Origin: Primulina eburnea
Taxonomy: Eukaryota > Streptophyta > Magnoliopsida > Lamiales > Gesneriaceae
Direction: 5' to 3'
Assembly (NCBI RefSeq): GCF_022965805.1
Contig: NC_133116.1
Span: 62,001 to 126,000 of the forward strand
DNA: 64,000 bases
Within the stretch, counting starts at the first letter, position 1. The number at the start of each line of letters is the position of its first letter. The translations under genes were made by a program, and so were the position numbers. Shown piece after piece: positions 24,330-36,150 of this stretch. Under the pieces are notes generated by a model. The model was not told the DNA's origin, ran no database searches, and was given only the letters and a program-made list of their open reading frames with translations.

Positions 24330-26122
24330 TATAAGGACCGTGTATCGTATTATTGTAAATCTTATATGATTATCGATAATTCATGCATTTGATATGTGAT
24401 TATACATTGGATGTATAATATGACCATGAAATTGAGAAAATGAATATTGTATATGAATTGATGTTGTACGAACTTGATTTGAAAGACCGGACGCCAATAT
24501 AGTACAAAAGTGTATATTTGTACAGAATATGTGGCGCCCGGGCGGTAGAAAATGACCGCCCGAGCGCCAGGATTGAAATTATGAGTGTTCGGGCAGAACA
24601 CCCCGCGCCCGAGCGGTAACTTTTGACCGCCCGAGCGCGGCGTAAATGATTCTCGGGGACAGAATGTGTCGCGCTCGGGCGCGAGAATTCTACCGCCCGA
24701 GCGCGAGAGTGGTAGAGATAAGAATGAGTTTCTTTCTTTCGTTTTCTTCATTGTACATTTCAGAGTTTCGAGAAACACGAGAGATTTTCATTTTCTTTCG
24801 TCCGATTCGACTTTAAGACGTTGTCTAAACGCGAAACAAATTATGTATTTGTGATCGTCGCGTCGAGGGCTTCTGACTGAGGTAATTTTCTTCTAGTTCC
24901 AGCAGCTTGAAATATCAAAGTGCTGGAATAGCATGTATTTGAAGTTAAAATTCTGATATGTAGTAGGATAACCGACAATAAACTGATATTCGAAGTCGGA
25001 ATTGAATTAGGATATGATTATGATTTGATATGAATATTGAAGTTTCAAATGATATTTGAAACTTATATTAATAATTTTGGAATATGTTATTGATTGGAAT
25101 AAGTATGTTATTGATGTAGATAAAGTGTAATATCAGTGTCTTCAGGCTACATCAATTGGAAACGAAGAATTGAGGTATGTTGCGACCGGGTAACATACGA
25201 CAGATATCTGTATTATATGATATATGTCGGATTGATTTGATTGATTGGAATGAGATTATGTGTCTATATGCCTTAATTGTTGATTTGATGTGGCATACAT
25301 GACATTGAGATTTGAGTATCAATGTATAAAATAAATGTTTTGTTAACACACATCATTTTATGCATACATCGATACATGACATGCACGTTGAGCTATGATC
25401 CTTGGATACCCTGATATGATTTGATTGGACTCCGGGGTTTGTGAACACAATCGCTATGCCGGTATTATATGACCCGTAAAGCATAGACAATTGTGGCCCC
25501 ATATGATTGGATATGAGATGTGGGATTGATGGTGCTTCGTCGACGCTATCATACGTGTATTCCCATATCGGCCGGTGTGCCAGCTCGAGCATTGATTTGA
25601 TTTGATAGCGATTCGATTGATTCTGACATGTGCTCAGTGGATGGACATTTGACCTGATACCTCCACGACATACATGCATTGCATGCCATATATCATTGTT
25701 TTGGTATCTGTGGTATATATGATTGGTTGTTCCATACGGAGCTTTGCTCACCCCCAAAGGGGGTTGTTGTTGTCTTTGTGTGTGGACAATGGCAGGTACT
25801 CCAGGATATCAGGAGACCGGAGAGGGTACTTCTGGTGGGAGCCACAGCTTGGGCTGAGGTTTATGTTTATGTCTTGTTCCCAGTATATATGTATATGTAT
25901 CTATATACCGGGGCATGTCCCGAGGATATGAGATGTTTGTATGTGATTGGTTGTGATTACGTGTGGGCGTGTTTTATGAGTTGAGATTAAATACTATTTT
26001 TAGTATTTAAATAAGATGATTTGGGCTCATCGTAAAGAATTTTTAAACTCGTTTTCCGCTGTAATTACTTAACCCTAATCAGATTGCATTGTAATAACGA
26101 TTAGGAGCTAAGGGCCCCACAA
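24330..26122 (+). mobile_element. Solo LTR (LTR2) nested in LTR3
   Basis: The 1793-bp block begins TATAAGGACCG and ends GGGCCCCACA. A perfect 5-bp TSD atttg flanks it (24325-24329, 26123-26127). The first dinucleotide is TA rather than TG, explicable by a single G-to-A change. Architecture matches LTR1 on the opposite strand: a U3 with a GC-rich array, then a putative promoter, then a long R-U5 ending CCCCACA. The open frames in it are not recognisable proteins. Confidence 0.72.
24532..24706. repeat. GC-rich dyad array in LTR2
   Basis: Six alternating-orientation copies of a motif near ACCGCCCGAGCGC / GCGCCCGGGCGGT are spaced about 20-45 bp apart. The array occupies the same place relative to the LTR as the ACCGCGGGTGCGGT array of LTR1, but with a different core. 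Confidence 0.85.
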
Positions 26123-27184
26123 TTTGAGTAAACACTCAGTAAACAAGGATCATTCAAACATATACCTAACAATTATGCATAAATTTCAAAAAACAACATA
26201 TTATGTCATAACATATTTCGTGCAATATATAACGTAGCATAAATGTAAGCATAACATTGTCACTGAAATTCATTTTCTTTCCATGTTTTACTATAGTGAT
26301 ATATAATTTTTGTTCTTCTAAGGGGACGAAACCATATAATAGTTACAATTCTATAATATAAGAAGCATAAACTTATCTTATATCGGGATTCTCACTCATA
26401 TCTAGTCGAATCCACATAATGCCACTAATTATAGTTCTTAATCATATCACAAGAAAGGGAAGAAGGTGAATAATGCTCAATCAAAACTTTCAAAAAGGAA
26501 AGAAACTTCATAGGCGAATTTAATATTTTAAAAACTAAACCCACTTAAAAGATCAAGTGTGCCAAATTATATATAAAAGCCCACGTACCTCAAGTCTTGA
26601 ATAATAAAGAAACGTGAGAGACCGTTTTCTTGGCTTGGAAGATCTCGAAAATATCCTTGAATCTAGATTGTGTTTGGACAGAACCTCGACACTTGACAGC
26701 ACCTTGGCTCGAAATCTTGGCAGAACTCGGAGATTAGAACTCTAAAATCTTGCAGCACTTGGATATCAATTTTGAAATTTGATGTGTTGAAAGGTGTGAT
26801 TTTCGCATGGGGGGTGCGATCTTATTTTTAGGGGTGTAGAGGCCATCAAGATCATATATCATCTTTTTAAAAAAAATTACAAACTTAAATTTCGAAATTC
26901 TTGGATAGTTTGAAATCAAAGTTTGGGTTCTTGATCTTCTTTGAAATATTTTATCCTTATTTATGTGCAAGTTTCGAAATTTACAAGTTTGTAATCTCCC
27001 CACATTGTAATCTTTTATGTGTGTATCTTGGTATAAATGTGTACACATAAATCTCAAATTTCCAATGTTACACTCTCATTATCTTGAAATCGTTTATCTA
27101 GGTAACTCGATATATGTACACATAAATTTCGGATTTGGCATGGTCATCCCCTTCTCATCCAGTAATCTCTTATCCAGACACCTT

Positions 27185-27223
27185 GCACACACACACACAC
27201 ACACACACGCACACACACACACC
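27185..27223. repeat. (CA)n microsatellite
   Basis: An almost pure CA repeat with one CG interruption lies inside LTR3. Confidence 0.9.
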
Positions 27224-27924
27224 TAAATTTGAAACTTACATGATCATAACTTATAGTAAATATTTTATCCATCTCTCTTAATAAGAATAATCTCGAATTC
27301 CATGCTAAAATCTCCATATCTTGTAGATCCTTTAATTTGAAGTAAACATCTCTTGATAAACACTCTATTTTGAAAATTCAAGGTTCAAGATCACTACCCT
27401 CTTATCTTCTTGTCATGATGTAAATCTTAATCTATGCACCAAATTCAAAATATATTTTTTTTTATCTAGTTGGGGTTTCGAATTTCTTGAACACAATCCC
27501 ATACAATTTTAAAAATTCGTCCAGTACAAATTTGTATAATTATCCAGTAGAATTCTTGATAATTATCCAACACCAAGTTGATAATTGAAAATGCAACCTT
27601 TGAAATTAACGGGTTTAACGTACATAAGGAGAACGTGACAATTCCAAATATGTATCAATATCGACGATATCACGTTTACTGATAAGGATCTATTTGCTAC
27701 ATTTGATACCCAAGAGAGTGTGCAAACATCAAAGTCTCGATCTACTTAATTAAATTTTCATCTTTCGCTAAGAATTTCCAAAAGGTGATACTTGCATCCG
27801 GAGAAATTTGTTCACAATACGTATAAATTTCAAAGTGGTGGTGGTTATGGGCCGTTGATTAGTGGCATAATCTTGGTACACAGTGGATTATCAAATGTAG
27901 TTAATTCATAAATATTAGAAACTT

Positions 27925-29230
27925 TGATTGACAAGAAGAAGATAGAGGATCATGATTCGAAAGAACATAGCACGATCTTACTGTCATTTGGTGATTAAGT
28001 GCTCTAAGAAGTTGCTGAAATGACCTTTGCTATTGATCTATGGAAGAAACTCGAGAGCCTAGATCTCAATAAGTTTCTAGCAAATAGGCTATATTTGAAG
28101 AAGTCATTGCATACGATTCATACAGAGAAGGGCAAGTACCTAAGTAAACAAATGGATGATTTCAACAAGACAATACTTGATCTCAAGAACATCGATATAA
28201 AGATCGACGAAGAGGATTATGCCATTGTATTGTTGAGTTCCTTGCCAAAGTCATGTGAACATTTCGTTGATACAATGCGCGCTATATGGAAAAAAGACCT
28301 TGACAATTGCCGAAACGAAATCTGCACTGAATTCTATGGAGTTGCAGAGAAAGCATGAAATAAAGGAAGAATTGCAAGGTGAGGGTCTGATGATCATAGG
28401 GAGATCGGTGAAAAGGGATCTGAAAAATCAGAGGAGCATATGATATCACGTTCCAAGAAAAAGAGAAAATTGAAATGCTTCATTTGTCACAAAGAATGCC
28501 ATTTCAAAAAAGATTGCCCAGACAAGAAAATTGTAAATCAAGATAAGAAAAGAGAAAGCGGGGATTTCGGAGTAGCAAGCTATGTATATGACACAACAGA
28601 TGTGTTACTAGAAACAATCATTGAATCGAATGTAGATTCGGTACTCGATTCTGGATGCTCGTTTCACATGGGCTCCAACAAAGGTTGGTTTCATGATTTG
28701 ATCGAGGTAGAAGCCAGGTGTTTACTCTTGGGAAATAACAAGACATGCAAGATTATGGGAATAATAGTATCACATTAAAATTGGCTGATTGACGCTTGAA
28801 AACCATAACTCATGTGAGGTTTGTTCCGAATTTGATGCATAACTTGATGTCTGTTGGCATGTTGGACTAAATGGATTCAATGTGAAAATCGAATGAGGCT
28901 GATGAAGGAATCGAAATGGTCCTTTAAAATCATGAAAGGTCAAAACGAAATGGATTGTACATAGGAAGCACAATTGTTGGCAAATCTGAATCAACAACTG
29001 AGCAAATGAATAAGTGCAAATTGTGCCATCTTCGACTTGTTCATATCAGTGATAGGGGGTTCACAGAATTTTGCAATCAAAATTTGTTTTCTAGGGATAA
29101 AATCAGTGCACTTTGTTTCTATGAAGAGTGCATACTTGGTAAAAGTTGCAGAGTAAGGTTGAAGCCTACAAAGACAAAAAAAAGGTATTTTAGACTCTAT
29201 ACATTCAATAACGACCCTGATTCAACTACT
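27925..29230 (+). mobile_element. Ty1/Copia gag-protease-integrase fragment (degenerate)
   Basis: Broken frames show, in order, a Copia gag (WKKLESLDLNKFLANRLYLK, LLSSLPKSCEHFV), a CCHC zinc knuckle (CFICHKECHFKKDC, about 28476-28517), a protease active-site region (VLDSGCSFHMGS, DSG in place of DTG) and the start of integrase. The integrase part has an HHCC-like finger (LCHLRLVHISDRG ... CFYEECILGKS). Stops and frameshifts separate the parts. No LTR, RT or RNase H was found, so it is a truncated relic. Confidence 0.85.
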
Positions 29231-29261
29231 ATATCCACTGTGAGAGCACAAGTTTTTTAAC

Positions 29262-29790
29262 ATGTTTATGTCCTCACTCACATGCACCTTGAGAAACTTC
29301 TCAGAATGTCACTCATCTCATAATTCCTCCAAGTCAATGACACATAACTTTAGAGTTCTTATGTTATGAGCTCCCAAAAAGAAAATGCATCTTATTGATA
29401 TGGATAATAGATGTCAAATATTTTATAGATCTCATTCAGGTGTGGGATCGGTTCATTCAATCTCCTCTTCGCTTAGTCATTGATGGGGTTTCTATCTTTC
29501 ATGTTTTAACCACCCATATTGTGGACAATGTACCAGCCTGAGAATTTTGGCTCTGGGTGTCACATGTCCACCAGCTTTCACTTGTTTCATGCACGAACCA
29601 CACTATATTAGGAGAGGACGAGTTCTGATAGCAACTGTAATGCCTCAAATTCTATGATCGTCCCCACTGTATCAACACGATTCTTTACAGCGTGCTTATG
29701 TCCTCACTCACGTGGACCAATATTCATAGTACGCTCAAGTTCGTTACCCACGTGCAACGCACGTGCTTTGCTACTATGCTACTAGTAAAT
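29262..29790. repeat. Unidentified repeat with a Helitron-like 3' terminus
   Basis: TTATGTCCTCACTCAC occurs twice in direct orientation (about 29268 and 29697), about 430 bp apart. The right end carries the hairpin CACGTGC-AAC-GCACGTG (about 29750-29766) and a nearby CTAG (29784-29787), which suggests a Helitron end. The hairpin-to-CTAG distance is longer than at 6151, and no 5' TC end was identified. Confidence 0.4.
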
Positions 29791-29919
29791 TTAAAAAGAA
29801 CGAATTTATGTATTTTATAAGTATACCAAATTGGTAGGAAAATATTATATGATTTGAAATATCTTAATTGCATGATATTATGTATGAACCATGTATACAT
29901 GAACATGAGCGCAACAATT

Positions 29920-30705
29920 GAATGGTTTCAGAGCCACAAGTTCTTGGACAGGGAAGACACGAGACTTCATCCATGCTTGGAGAACTCGACAACTAGGTAT
30001 CTATGTCTTCTATCCTATAGTTTCCTTATGTTAATCAATAAGAATTATGTGTAGGAACAGAAAATGTCACCCAAACGTAAGGTAACTGAGGGTGAAAGCA
30101 GCCCGTGGGGATCACGAGGGTAACAGTAGTCATGGAGTACATGAAGGAGATGGTAGTCGTGGAACACATGCAAGTGAAGATGGTGGTTCACAAGTGGTGG
30201 GGATGACTTTGCCCAATTGCTAAAACAAGCTAAAGCCACGAAGAAGCTATCCAATAATTACTAGACTTACAATGAATGGCCCAATAACAGGCACGAACTC
30301 AAGTGGCAGCCACATCAAAGAATGAACAACCAACTACAAGTGCGTACGACAGATTTCCTGCAATGAACCCACCAGTATTTGCAGGAGAAATGAATCCTTA
30401 GTGGCAAATGAATGGATAAAATCTTTGGAATCCATTTTCTCTTATCTTCACATGAACGACGTTGATAGAGTGAGTTGTGTCATTTTCTTATTAACTCGAC
30501 ATGCAAGGATATGGTGGAAAAGCGTCAAGTATCGGTAAGAGTGGATCAAATGAATTGGGAACAATTCAAAACAACCTTTTCAACAAATACTTTGGTAAAG
30601 ACGTTCGAGCAAGGAAAGAGATCGAGAGAATTTTGGATCTTAAACAAGAGAACATGTAAATGGTAGAGTATATCCAAAAGTTTGGAAGAAAAGCACCCCT
30701 ATGAT
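29920..30705 (+). mobile_element. Ty3/Gypsy 5' fragment: primer-site-like sequence and gag
   Basis: TGGTTTCAGAGCCA (about 29922) resembles the initiator-tRNA-Met primer-binding site of plant LTR elements. A broken gag follows, from about 30064 (MSPKRKVTEGE). It retains the Retrotrans_gag core: FAGEMNP, then EWIKSLESIFSYLHMNDVDR, then a tract reading FLLTRHARIWWKSVK. Stops and frameshifts interrupt it, and nothing downstream of gag remains. Confidence 0.7.
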
Positions 30706-31120
30706 TATGAAGAAAGCTTTAAAATGTTAATTTCAGTATTACAACATCTTTTTATTATTATGATAATTACATCTACAAAATTCCGTGACACTACGATACT
30801 AATGAATTTTTATATCAGTTTGCATCGTTTCAGAGTTGATTTTGATTCTTCCCCTGCCCCCTCAGCTCATTCGTCATTTTCTTGAATTTTATGGCGAGTG
30901 TTCATTCGATTAGAGTACTTTGTAACGATTTATCTAAAATGGGTAACATATATGATCTGCGCATCGACCTTTTAGGATGGTCGGGATTTCTTCATGAATC
31001 TAATCCATATTTTGTTTTTAGAAAAAGATTTCCCCAAGAAATTGTTTTGGTGTGTTAATCAAGGTATATTTTCTGTTTTCCCAAGGTTGAAGATAATTAG
31101 GCGACGGCACTAATGGACTT

Positions 31121-34100
31121 ATGGAAGGTATTTTGCCTAAAGAATTGATGAATCTCCTATCATGTCTCACTTCAGATTGGTGAGATGCGATAGATAAAAG
31201 TAACTTGAACATAAATCACGTTAGTGGTGCCATGACTAATGAGGTTTACGCAATCAGTTGTCCAACTGAGGTGGGAAATTCCTCCTCAAGAACAGTTTTA
31301 GTTCGGATTTATGGCGAGGCGAAGGGGTCGATCTTTTCTTTGATAGGGAGTATGAGATTCGGACTTTCAAATGTTTATTTCTGCGTGGTTATGGCCCAAG
31401 CTTCTTGGTCAATTCTTGCAAGGGAGGGTTGAGGAATTCGTCCACGCCAGGGTATGTCAATGTCAGATATTTATATTTTGTTCCCTTGTCGCTTGCATTT
31501 TTACCGTGGATACAATTTTGATTCGTTAGGTTTTGTATCATCCAAATGACAGACTCTATCGGCTACCAATCTTCGTGATCCTATCGTTTCTGCGCTCACA
31601 GCAGCGAAACTAAAAGAATTTCACAATCTTGATATGCCCGGTTCCAAGAAAGTTATCCTGTGGGATAGAATGAGGTATAAATCTCACTGCCAAAGTAATT
31701 AAACGAGATACAATAGTAAAATGGCTCTTTTTCCCCCTAAAAAAATATTCCTCGCCTTAATTCTGCAGAAAATGGCTTCAAAAGGGCAAGAATTTGTGCT
31801 TTGCTGAACATGCGAGGGAGTTTCACTTGGATAACTTAGGGAAAGAAATTGCCTTTTTGAAAAAATAAATATCCGAAGGAAACCTCCAAAAGATTGGTTT
31901 TTGCCACAACGATCTGCAGTATGGTAACAAAATGATCGATGACGAGACACTATCCATCACTATTATCATAAGTTTCACAAAGCTTCTGGACATCTCAGTT
32001 ACCAAGAGCGAGGATATATATTTTGATGGACTTGTAATAATCTCTCTTGTCCTTGGGAATATAGGATTATGAGCATGTGTCATGTGAGTTATAATCCCGT
32101 GGCATATGATATTGCAAATCACTTCTGTGAAATGGCAGTAAATTATTATACAGAAACACCTCATGTCTTGGAGTAGAGCAAATATACTGGTTTGTTCCAG
32201 TGCAGAATAGGATTAATCTTTATAGTCGATAACAATTTTGCTTACATGCATGTTGAATGTTTCTATTGGTTTAGAAGAGCGCCAAAGATTCTGAAAGGGG
32301 ATCGGTTACGGTGGCCGGAAACGCAACGGAAGCACAAAATTTTCAATTTTAGCATATAAAATTCGGCCACCATGAGTTTGTGTAGGAAATACAATAAAAC
32401 ACCAAAATGACATTCATAGTGTGTTTAGAAATAGTTTACCTATCAACCTCTTAAGGTTGATGATGGCTCCAACCAAGTTGTAAACAACTTGGCTCTTGAA
32501 TGGAATGAAGATCTACAAGCTTCCTTGGACTCCTTTCTTTCCTTCAAATTAAGCCCACCACTTGCAAACTAGAACCCCTCTTATTTTGCACTAGAAAAAT
32601 AAAAGGATTTTTCAATGAGAAGAATTTTTCATTCCTCAACACTTGAAGAAGAAAAATGAGAGAAAAACTTGGAGAATTATGCTTCAATGTTTCGGCCACT
32701 TCATGCTTCAATGGGGGGAAGGGAGACTAGCCTTGGTAGTGTAAAAAGTTGTTGTTGGCATGTGTGACACATGTCTTGAATATTGAGAAAGTTGTCTCCC
32801 AACTCTTCACCTCCCATGCATGCATATCTAATTTGATTTTTAACAATTAAAAATCCATGGACTAAATTTAATTATTTCAAACATATTTGAGACCAATTAA
32901 ACATTACTTGAATTTACCCAAGTCCCACTAGTTAAATAATTAATTTAAATTGAGCTCTACAAGATTCAATTTGATTTAATTAATTCAACTCTTGAATTAA
33001 TTTAATTATTTGGACTCTACTAGGTCCACTAGTGTTTAATTAATTCAACACTTGAATTAATTTAATTTAGTCCATAATAATGTTTATGAAAATCACAATT
33101 TTCAAATACATTATTTATTTGGCCAACTTTTAATTTAAGAACACATTCATTAATTAAAATTACATTTCTCTCATAGAAGTCATACTTCTATTTTTCCTTA
33201 CACTTATAAACTCATTTATAAGCCGTTCAACACATTGAACTATTTTACTTCTCAACGGGATCTAGAAAGCTAGTACTTGTGTGGCCTTCAATGGTTCATT
33301 GATACAACTAGCCGTGGGTTCACATCTCCATGTGATTCGGACTAAACATGTCCTTATATGAGCATACCCAAATTGCTCCATTATTACTTATCAACTCCTT
33401 GATAACAAGAACGTCAGAACTCAAGTCTGATAGTACCCAACCAATCATGTTAAACGCCTAGCAGCATCGCTTACATGATTCCCTAGGTATCAAATGATAG
33501 TGCCTGCAAGAACCATTCAATTATGGTTAGCGTACAGTACGGTCCCTTCATCTCATATATCCCGACCGATTCGACAACCATTGGTTTATCGAGAGTTGTC
33601 AATGAATCGATACTATGTGTCATGCCGTAGTTGCATCGATGGTGTAATCTATGAAACTCCTTTCATAATTACCACCATACTTTGATCAGAGATTTCACAC
33701 TACATATACATGAAAACACATAGGATATCCATACCCGAAGGTAAGTGGTGAATCCCCGACTACAATGCATCGACTCCTATATGTTTCGACAGAACACCCA
33801 ACCTTGCCACCTGATGACCCCTTGAGAGTCGGTAAACAAGTCAAAGTGCGATGCTAGCACATAGAGTCTCAATGTTGTCCCGGGTCATAAGGACTAATGG
33901 TGTACAACCATAAACTAGGACGTTTCCACTCGATAAGTGAGAACCACTTGGAAAGTCCTTAATGGAGGGATGTTCAGTGCACTCTACCAGGAGCACCTAT
34001 CTGCATGCTTGGACATCACAATGTCCCCTACCAATGAAACATGGTACTCACATCGCAGATACTAGTCTCAAACTCGAGCGGCCTATATCCTTCTTAGCGG

Positions 34101-34745
34101 CGGCTGAATCGACTAGGAACTGTTTAGAATATACAGTATTCCAAATATGAGTTTCATGATACTCATCATATGAGCATCTCATATTCTTTCTACTATTTGT
34201 ATATTCAAGGACTTTATCTATGCAACTAGCATGGGTATACAGATAAAGATGTGTCAAAACAATAATTTCAAATATAATTAAAATAAAGATCGTTTATACA
34301 TAGAGTTTCATTGTGAACACTCGGCCAACACTTGGCTCGACGGGCACCTACTCTAACAGATTCATGAGTCAATACCTCAGTGATGTAGGTTGTTTATATA
34401 TAACAACCATTGCATGTTGTCGTAGTGAAAAATATGCTTGCAATGACATTTCAATCTGTTGCCTGCGTCTAGACCATGAGGCTAGGAACACTGAAATAGA
34501 GCAGCTTGTTGATAGTGTGGAGAAGTACTATTGCAAAACATATTTTCTGGGGACTCTGGGGGATTATCCCAGTAAGTCCTTTTTGGAAAAAGAAAAAAGA
34601 CTAGTTATGTAATATGCGGGTGATTGTAAAATGTAAACTTGGCATTGTTTCCTGATGTGTAGGGATATGTGAATCACATCGAGCTTGATTACATGTGAGT
34701 ATGCCAGACAAAGGTTTGAGCTATTGGTCGAGAAAGCATGGAATT
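31121..34745 (+). pseudogene. Choline/ethanolamine kinase pseudogene
   Basis: The intact family phosphorylates choline or ethanolamine in the cytosol, the first Kennedy-pathway step. Recognisable pieces in order are [66 protein letters not shown], the Brenner motif [11 protein letters not shown] (about 31895-31928), [16 protein letters not shown] and EIEQLVDSVEKY. A final EYARQRFELLVE lies near 34697-34730. Introns are retained (for example 31452-31552), so it arose by DNA duplication, not retroposition. Lesions include a TGA after TSDW, a 5-bp ggcga tandem duplication at 31313-31322, other frameshifts and stops, and a 2.07-kb solo LTR inside one exon. It cannot encode a working kinase. Confidence 0.88.
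32292..34358. mobile_element. Solo LTR (LTR4) inside a choline kinase exon
   Basis: The 2067-bp block starts TGAAAGGGGATCGG and ends CCTACTCTAACA (TG...CA). A perfect 5-bp TSD gattc flanks it (32287-32291, 34359-34363). Removing the block and one TSD restores the kinase frame across the join (EERQRF then MSQYLSD), which confirms both ends. No retroelement protein is encoded. Family and orientation are not certain; its terminal sequences differ from those of LTR1-3. Confidence 0.9.
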
Positions 34746-35128
34746 TTCAATGTGGAATCTAGTGGAGAATAGCAATATATGCATGTATATATTGTAATGT
34801 AGCTATGCAAGGGATTGCTCTCTATTGTTTCTGCATTCAGTAATGTGTGTTTCATATTGATAAGGTGCTTAGACTATATAATAATAATTTTGGCGAAAAA
34901 CAGAGAGTGTAATCGGCGAGTTTTGCAATTTTCAGTTGTTTCTATACTGCCATTATCATATCAAGAACTGAATCTCACTGTTTGCAAAATTTTCAAATTC
35001 TAGGCCAAAATGATCATCATCATCATAATAATACAAATGCTATGTGAACAATCTTTATTGCGAAAACAAATCCATCAAAACCACAAATTGCCGACAGTAG
35101 GAAACAAGAAAGCAAACCCCAAAACTCA
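34746..35128. other. Spacer between the kinase pseudogene and the next gene
   Basis: No gene is seen. The right part probably contains the 3' UTR of the minus-strand gene at 35129-35602. Confidence 0.5.
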
Positions 35129-35602
35129 CTACTCGTCCAACTGTTGAATCTCAGCCTTCAGCTGCTCAATCTTGAGCCCCATCGCCCTCTGAATTGCAGC
35201 CTTGTCGTTCTCGGGTAGCTTTCTCAACAGCCCTTCATACATATCAACAACTTCACCCACGGCTCTACGAGCACATTCAGCTTCCTCGTTGAAATAAACC
35301 GTCTCTTTGGACTCCATGGCCAACTCTATCTCCTCCCTAGCCTCCGCAAACTTGATATTGATATCATCCACTTCGTTTCCAATACCGACACCGTACTGCT
35401 TGACATATTGGAAACTCTTGATGTGGGTCGGTGAAATTATGCTCGTCCGGTGACAAAATTGGTGGGGTTTATCGAAAACGGAGCACTGGTATGAGAGATT
35501 GATCAAAGGTTTTGAAGGAAACGGAGATTTGGGTTTCCCATAGCTTCGTAAAGGGTTTCTGGAGAGCAATTTACAGACCGAACTTGATGAGCGTAAATGC
35601 AT
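35129..35602 (-). CDS. Conserved plant protein with likely transit peptide and C-terminal coiled coil
   Basis: A single 157-aa exon starts at the ATG at 35600-35602. The N-terminal 60 or so residues are rich in Ser, Arg and Pro and poor in acids, like a plastid or mitochondrial transit peptide. The C-terminal half is acidic and helical (FAEAREEIELAMESKETVYF ... MYEGLLRKLPENDKAAIQ ... LKIEQLKAEIQQLDE) and looks like the conserved part. I do not recognise an assigned function. The frame is intact, and a GA-repeat leader lies just upstream (about 35612-35631). It is divergently oriented from the gene at 36151. Confidence 0.82.
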   Translation of the reverse strand: MHLRSSSSVCKLLSRNPLRSYGKPKSPFPSKPLINLSYQCSVFDKPHQFCHRTSIISPTHIKSFQYVKQYGVGIGNEVDDINIKFAEAREEIELAMESKETVYFNEEAECARRAVGEVVDMYEGLLRKLPENDKAAIQRAMGLKIEQLKAEIQQLDE

Positions 35603-35773
35603 TTTGAGACTGGGAGAGAGAGAGAGAGAGGAGGGGAAGTATATAGGTATATCGCCTTAAATTCGGTCGACTTGGTTGGGTTTGAATGGATCAGACTGAA
35701 ATCAATTTGGGATTACAAAAAATAATAGTCAATTGATAACTTGATTGAGGAGAGTTGATGTGGACCAACTAAA

Positions 35774-35824
<51 letters not shown>

Positions 35825-36150
35825 CACATTCGCAAATTTTTAATGTAGGGAAATTTTTTACTCGTTTTATGACGGCAGTATCCATATCCGATCCATCATA
35901 GATGGTTCAAGTTCACCTAAAGAGTACACTTTAGTGGTTGGTTACCAGAGTTCTAATTACATCCAATTTCGAGTTTATCTTTTGGAACCATATATACAAC
36001 ACACATTTACAATTTCTGTCTCTAACCATTACCGAACCCATTACACAAAGTCAAAACTCAAATCACAACCAACCCACCAAACTCCTATAAGAACACAAAT
36101 AAATCCACCTCCGAGTTCTATCAAAACCATCAGATATTTCTGATTCCCTA
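35603..36150. promoter_or_regulatory. Shared intergenic region of two divergent genes, with (TA)n
   Basis: The interval between two outward-facing genes holds a GA-repeat near the minus-strand gene, a (TA)n run at 35778-35818, and a TATA-like CATATATAC (about 35989-35997) on the plus-strand side. It probably contains both promoters. Confidence 0.5.

Larger units (their letters stand above)
24005..27624 (-). mobile_element. Solo LTR (LTR3), interrupted by LTR2
   Basis: The outer element starts TGTCATGCCCC and ends GTTTAACGTACA (TG...CA). A perfect 5-bp TSD taagg flanks it (24000-24004, 27625-27629). After removing the nested LTR2 and its duplicated atttg, about 1.82 kb remain, similar to the other large LTRs here. 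Read on the minus strand the end is GGGGCATGACA, comparable with the 3' ends of LTR1 and LTR2. No coding region is present. Confidence 0.72.

Noticed and set aside
25353..25984. Open frames inside LTR2 (134 and 101 aa) as retroelement proteins
   Set aside because: They overlap on opposite strands inside an LTR and show no gag, pol or other motif.
31121..34745. Functional choline kinase gene
   Set aside because: An early TGA, a 5-bp frameshifting duplication, further frameshifts and a 2-kb LTR inside an exon exclude a working product unless the assembly is wrong.
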